Source of the DNA: an uncultured Duncaniella sp.
Lineage (GTDB): Bacteria > Bacteroidota > Bacteroidia > Bacteroidales > Muribaculaceae
NCBI GenBank assembly: GCA_910587515.1
Contig: CAJULW010000002.1
Span: 10,564 to 74,563, forward strand
Reading direction: 5' to 3'
DNA length: 64,000 nucleotides
Position 1 is the stretch's first letter. Every line of letters begins with the position of its first letter. The translations under genes were made by a program, and so were the position numbers. The notes under the pieces are model-generated. The model was not told the DNA's origin and made no database searches. It saw only the letters and a program-made list of their open reading frames with translations. Below, one piece after another: positions 63,314 through 64,000 of this stretch.

Positions 63314-64000
63314 CTATATTTCAGTCGTGACCACACAATCGGCCGGAGCCAAAACATTTGAGTCAAGAATAAGCTCGCCTATCGAAAAGGCCTTGATCGA
63401 GCCGCTACGCGGATTCTTGACACTCATTATATTCGACTTTACAACGGCATGCATCACCGAATCCTCAAAAGCAAGATCAGCGTCATCAGCCATAATACAA
63501 TCATCCATCACAAGGTTTTCACAATAGCATAAAGGCTGTGTGCCCGAAATCCGGCAACGGACGAGACGCAGATTACGCGAATGCCATCCGAGATATTCGC
63601 CTGTAAGTTCCGAATCATATACCGTAACGTTTTCCGTATTCCAAAAGGCATCCTTGGAATCTATCCTGGCATTGCGTATCACCACATCACGGCAATATTG
63701 AAACGAATAGTTTCCACTATGTCGGTAATTTTCAATATCTATATCACTGGAATGCATAAACAGATAATCGGCATTCGATACCTCCACATCCCGTAAGCTC
63801 ACACTGCGACAATGCCAAAACGTCTCCTGCGCATCCGGAATCCGAACATTCGACAGCGCCAGGTTGTCCATTTCACGAAACATCTTGGGAGCTTCAACAA
63901 CAGTATTCTCCATAACGAGATTACGAGAATACCACAACGCTGCGCGAGCTCCGGGAGTGAAGACACAATCCTCAATCCTGAAACCGTCGACATGCCAAAA
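63314..64000 (-). CDS. DUF3737 family protein (5' end beyond window)
   Basis: The frame stays open to base 64000, so the start is outside; 228 residues are seen. The sequence is a row of beta-helix turns with repeating patterns of the type x-V-x-D-x-x-x (VSLRDVEVSNADYLFMHS, IDIENYRHSGNYSFQYC, VTVYDSELTGEYLGW), rich in Trp/His/Cys at turn positions. This fits DUF3737, a right-handed beta-helix family of unknown function. No signal peptide can be judged. It is upstream of the PatB-like gene and probably co-transcribed. Confidence 0.85.
   Translation of the reverse strand, partial: FWHVDGFRIEDCVFTPGARAALWYSRNLVMENTVVEAPKMFREMDNLALSNVRIPDAQETFWHCRSVSLRDVEVSNADYLFMHSSDIDIENYRHSGNYSFQYCRDVVIRNARIDSKDAFWNTENVTVYDSELTGEYLGWHSRNLRLVRCRISGTQPLCYCENLVMDDCIMADDADLAFEDSVMHAVVKSNIMSVKNPRSGSIKAFSIGELILDSNVLAPADCVVTTEI

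Noticed and set aside
1..64000. CRISPR arrays, insertion sequences, prophage, toxin-antitoxin or other defence systems
   Set aside because: I looked for direct repeats with regular spacers, transposase and integrase motifs and known defence domains, and found none.

Overview
The window looks like chromosomal DNA of a gut Bacteroidota, order Bacteroidales, most likely family Muribaculaceae or a close relative. This is inferred from gene content and signals, not from a database match. The evidence is: a SusC/SusD/SusE/SusF set; surface lipoproteins with acidic residues after the lipobox cysteine; a GT3-type (eukaryote-like) glycogen synthase; Bacteroidota conserved families (DUF4494, DUF3822); the pdxJ-exbB-exbD-tonB and yceD-rpmF-fabH-era orders; and many promoters of the Bacteroidota type (TTTG, 19-21 bp, TAnnTTTG). 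I see no phage, integrase, insertion sequence or CRISPR array; most of the window is housekeeping.

Layout. 1-2738: carA-carB (carbamoyl phosphate), with carB running off the left edge. 2929-5385: a large surface lipoprotein of unknown role. 5681-12583 (minus): RelA/SpoT-type alarmone enzyme, mannose-1-phosphate guanylyltransferase, a frameshifted LolC/E-like permease, rbfA, serS, a YqeY-like protein. 12897-19387 (plus): a histidine-degradation operon ftcD-hutU-hutH-hutI. 19423-25226 (minus): yraN, obgE, three nonulosonic-acid (legionaminic/sialic type) activation genes, a YggS PLP protein, DUF4494. 25625-27564 (plus): DUF805, DUF3822, rsmD. 27726-30473 (minus): pdxJ-exbB-exbD-tonB, which energises TonB-dependent transporters such as the SusC below. 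30606-32630 (plus): a CBS-less relative of the protein normally found beside NAD kinase, nadK, and a YgjP-like metallopeptidase.

33056-40858 (plus): a polysaccharide-utilisation cluster susC-susD-susE-susF. Its susC is split by one extra G in a run of eight G, the most striking feature of the window. A GH28 polygalacturonase (minus) follows, then a GT3 glycogen synthase and an alpha-glucan phosphorylase (plus). 47480-52064 (minus): a CyuA/UPF0597 enzyme, era, fabH, rpmF, yceD. Then tRNA-Pro, a 55-residue membrane peptide too short for usual ORF cut-offs, recO, and rpsT placed between two identical tRNA-Glu genes. 54484-60567 (plus): branched-chain amino acid operon ilvD-ilvB-ilvN-(acyl-ACP thioesterase)-ilvC. 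60673-64000 (minus): MATE exporter, PatB/MalY-like PLP enzyme, and a DUF3737 protein cut by the right edge.

There is no obvious defence or mobile system. The observations most worth following are the G8 tract in susC, the second frameshift in the permease, the loss of both CBS domains next to a symmetric inverted repeat carrying two opposed promoter elements upstream of nadK, the nonulosonate trio lacking its synthase, and the long susC leader.
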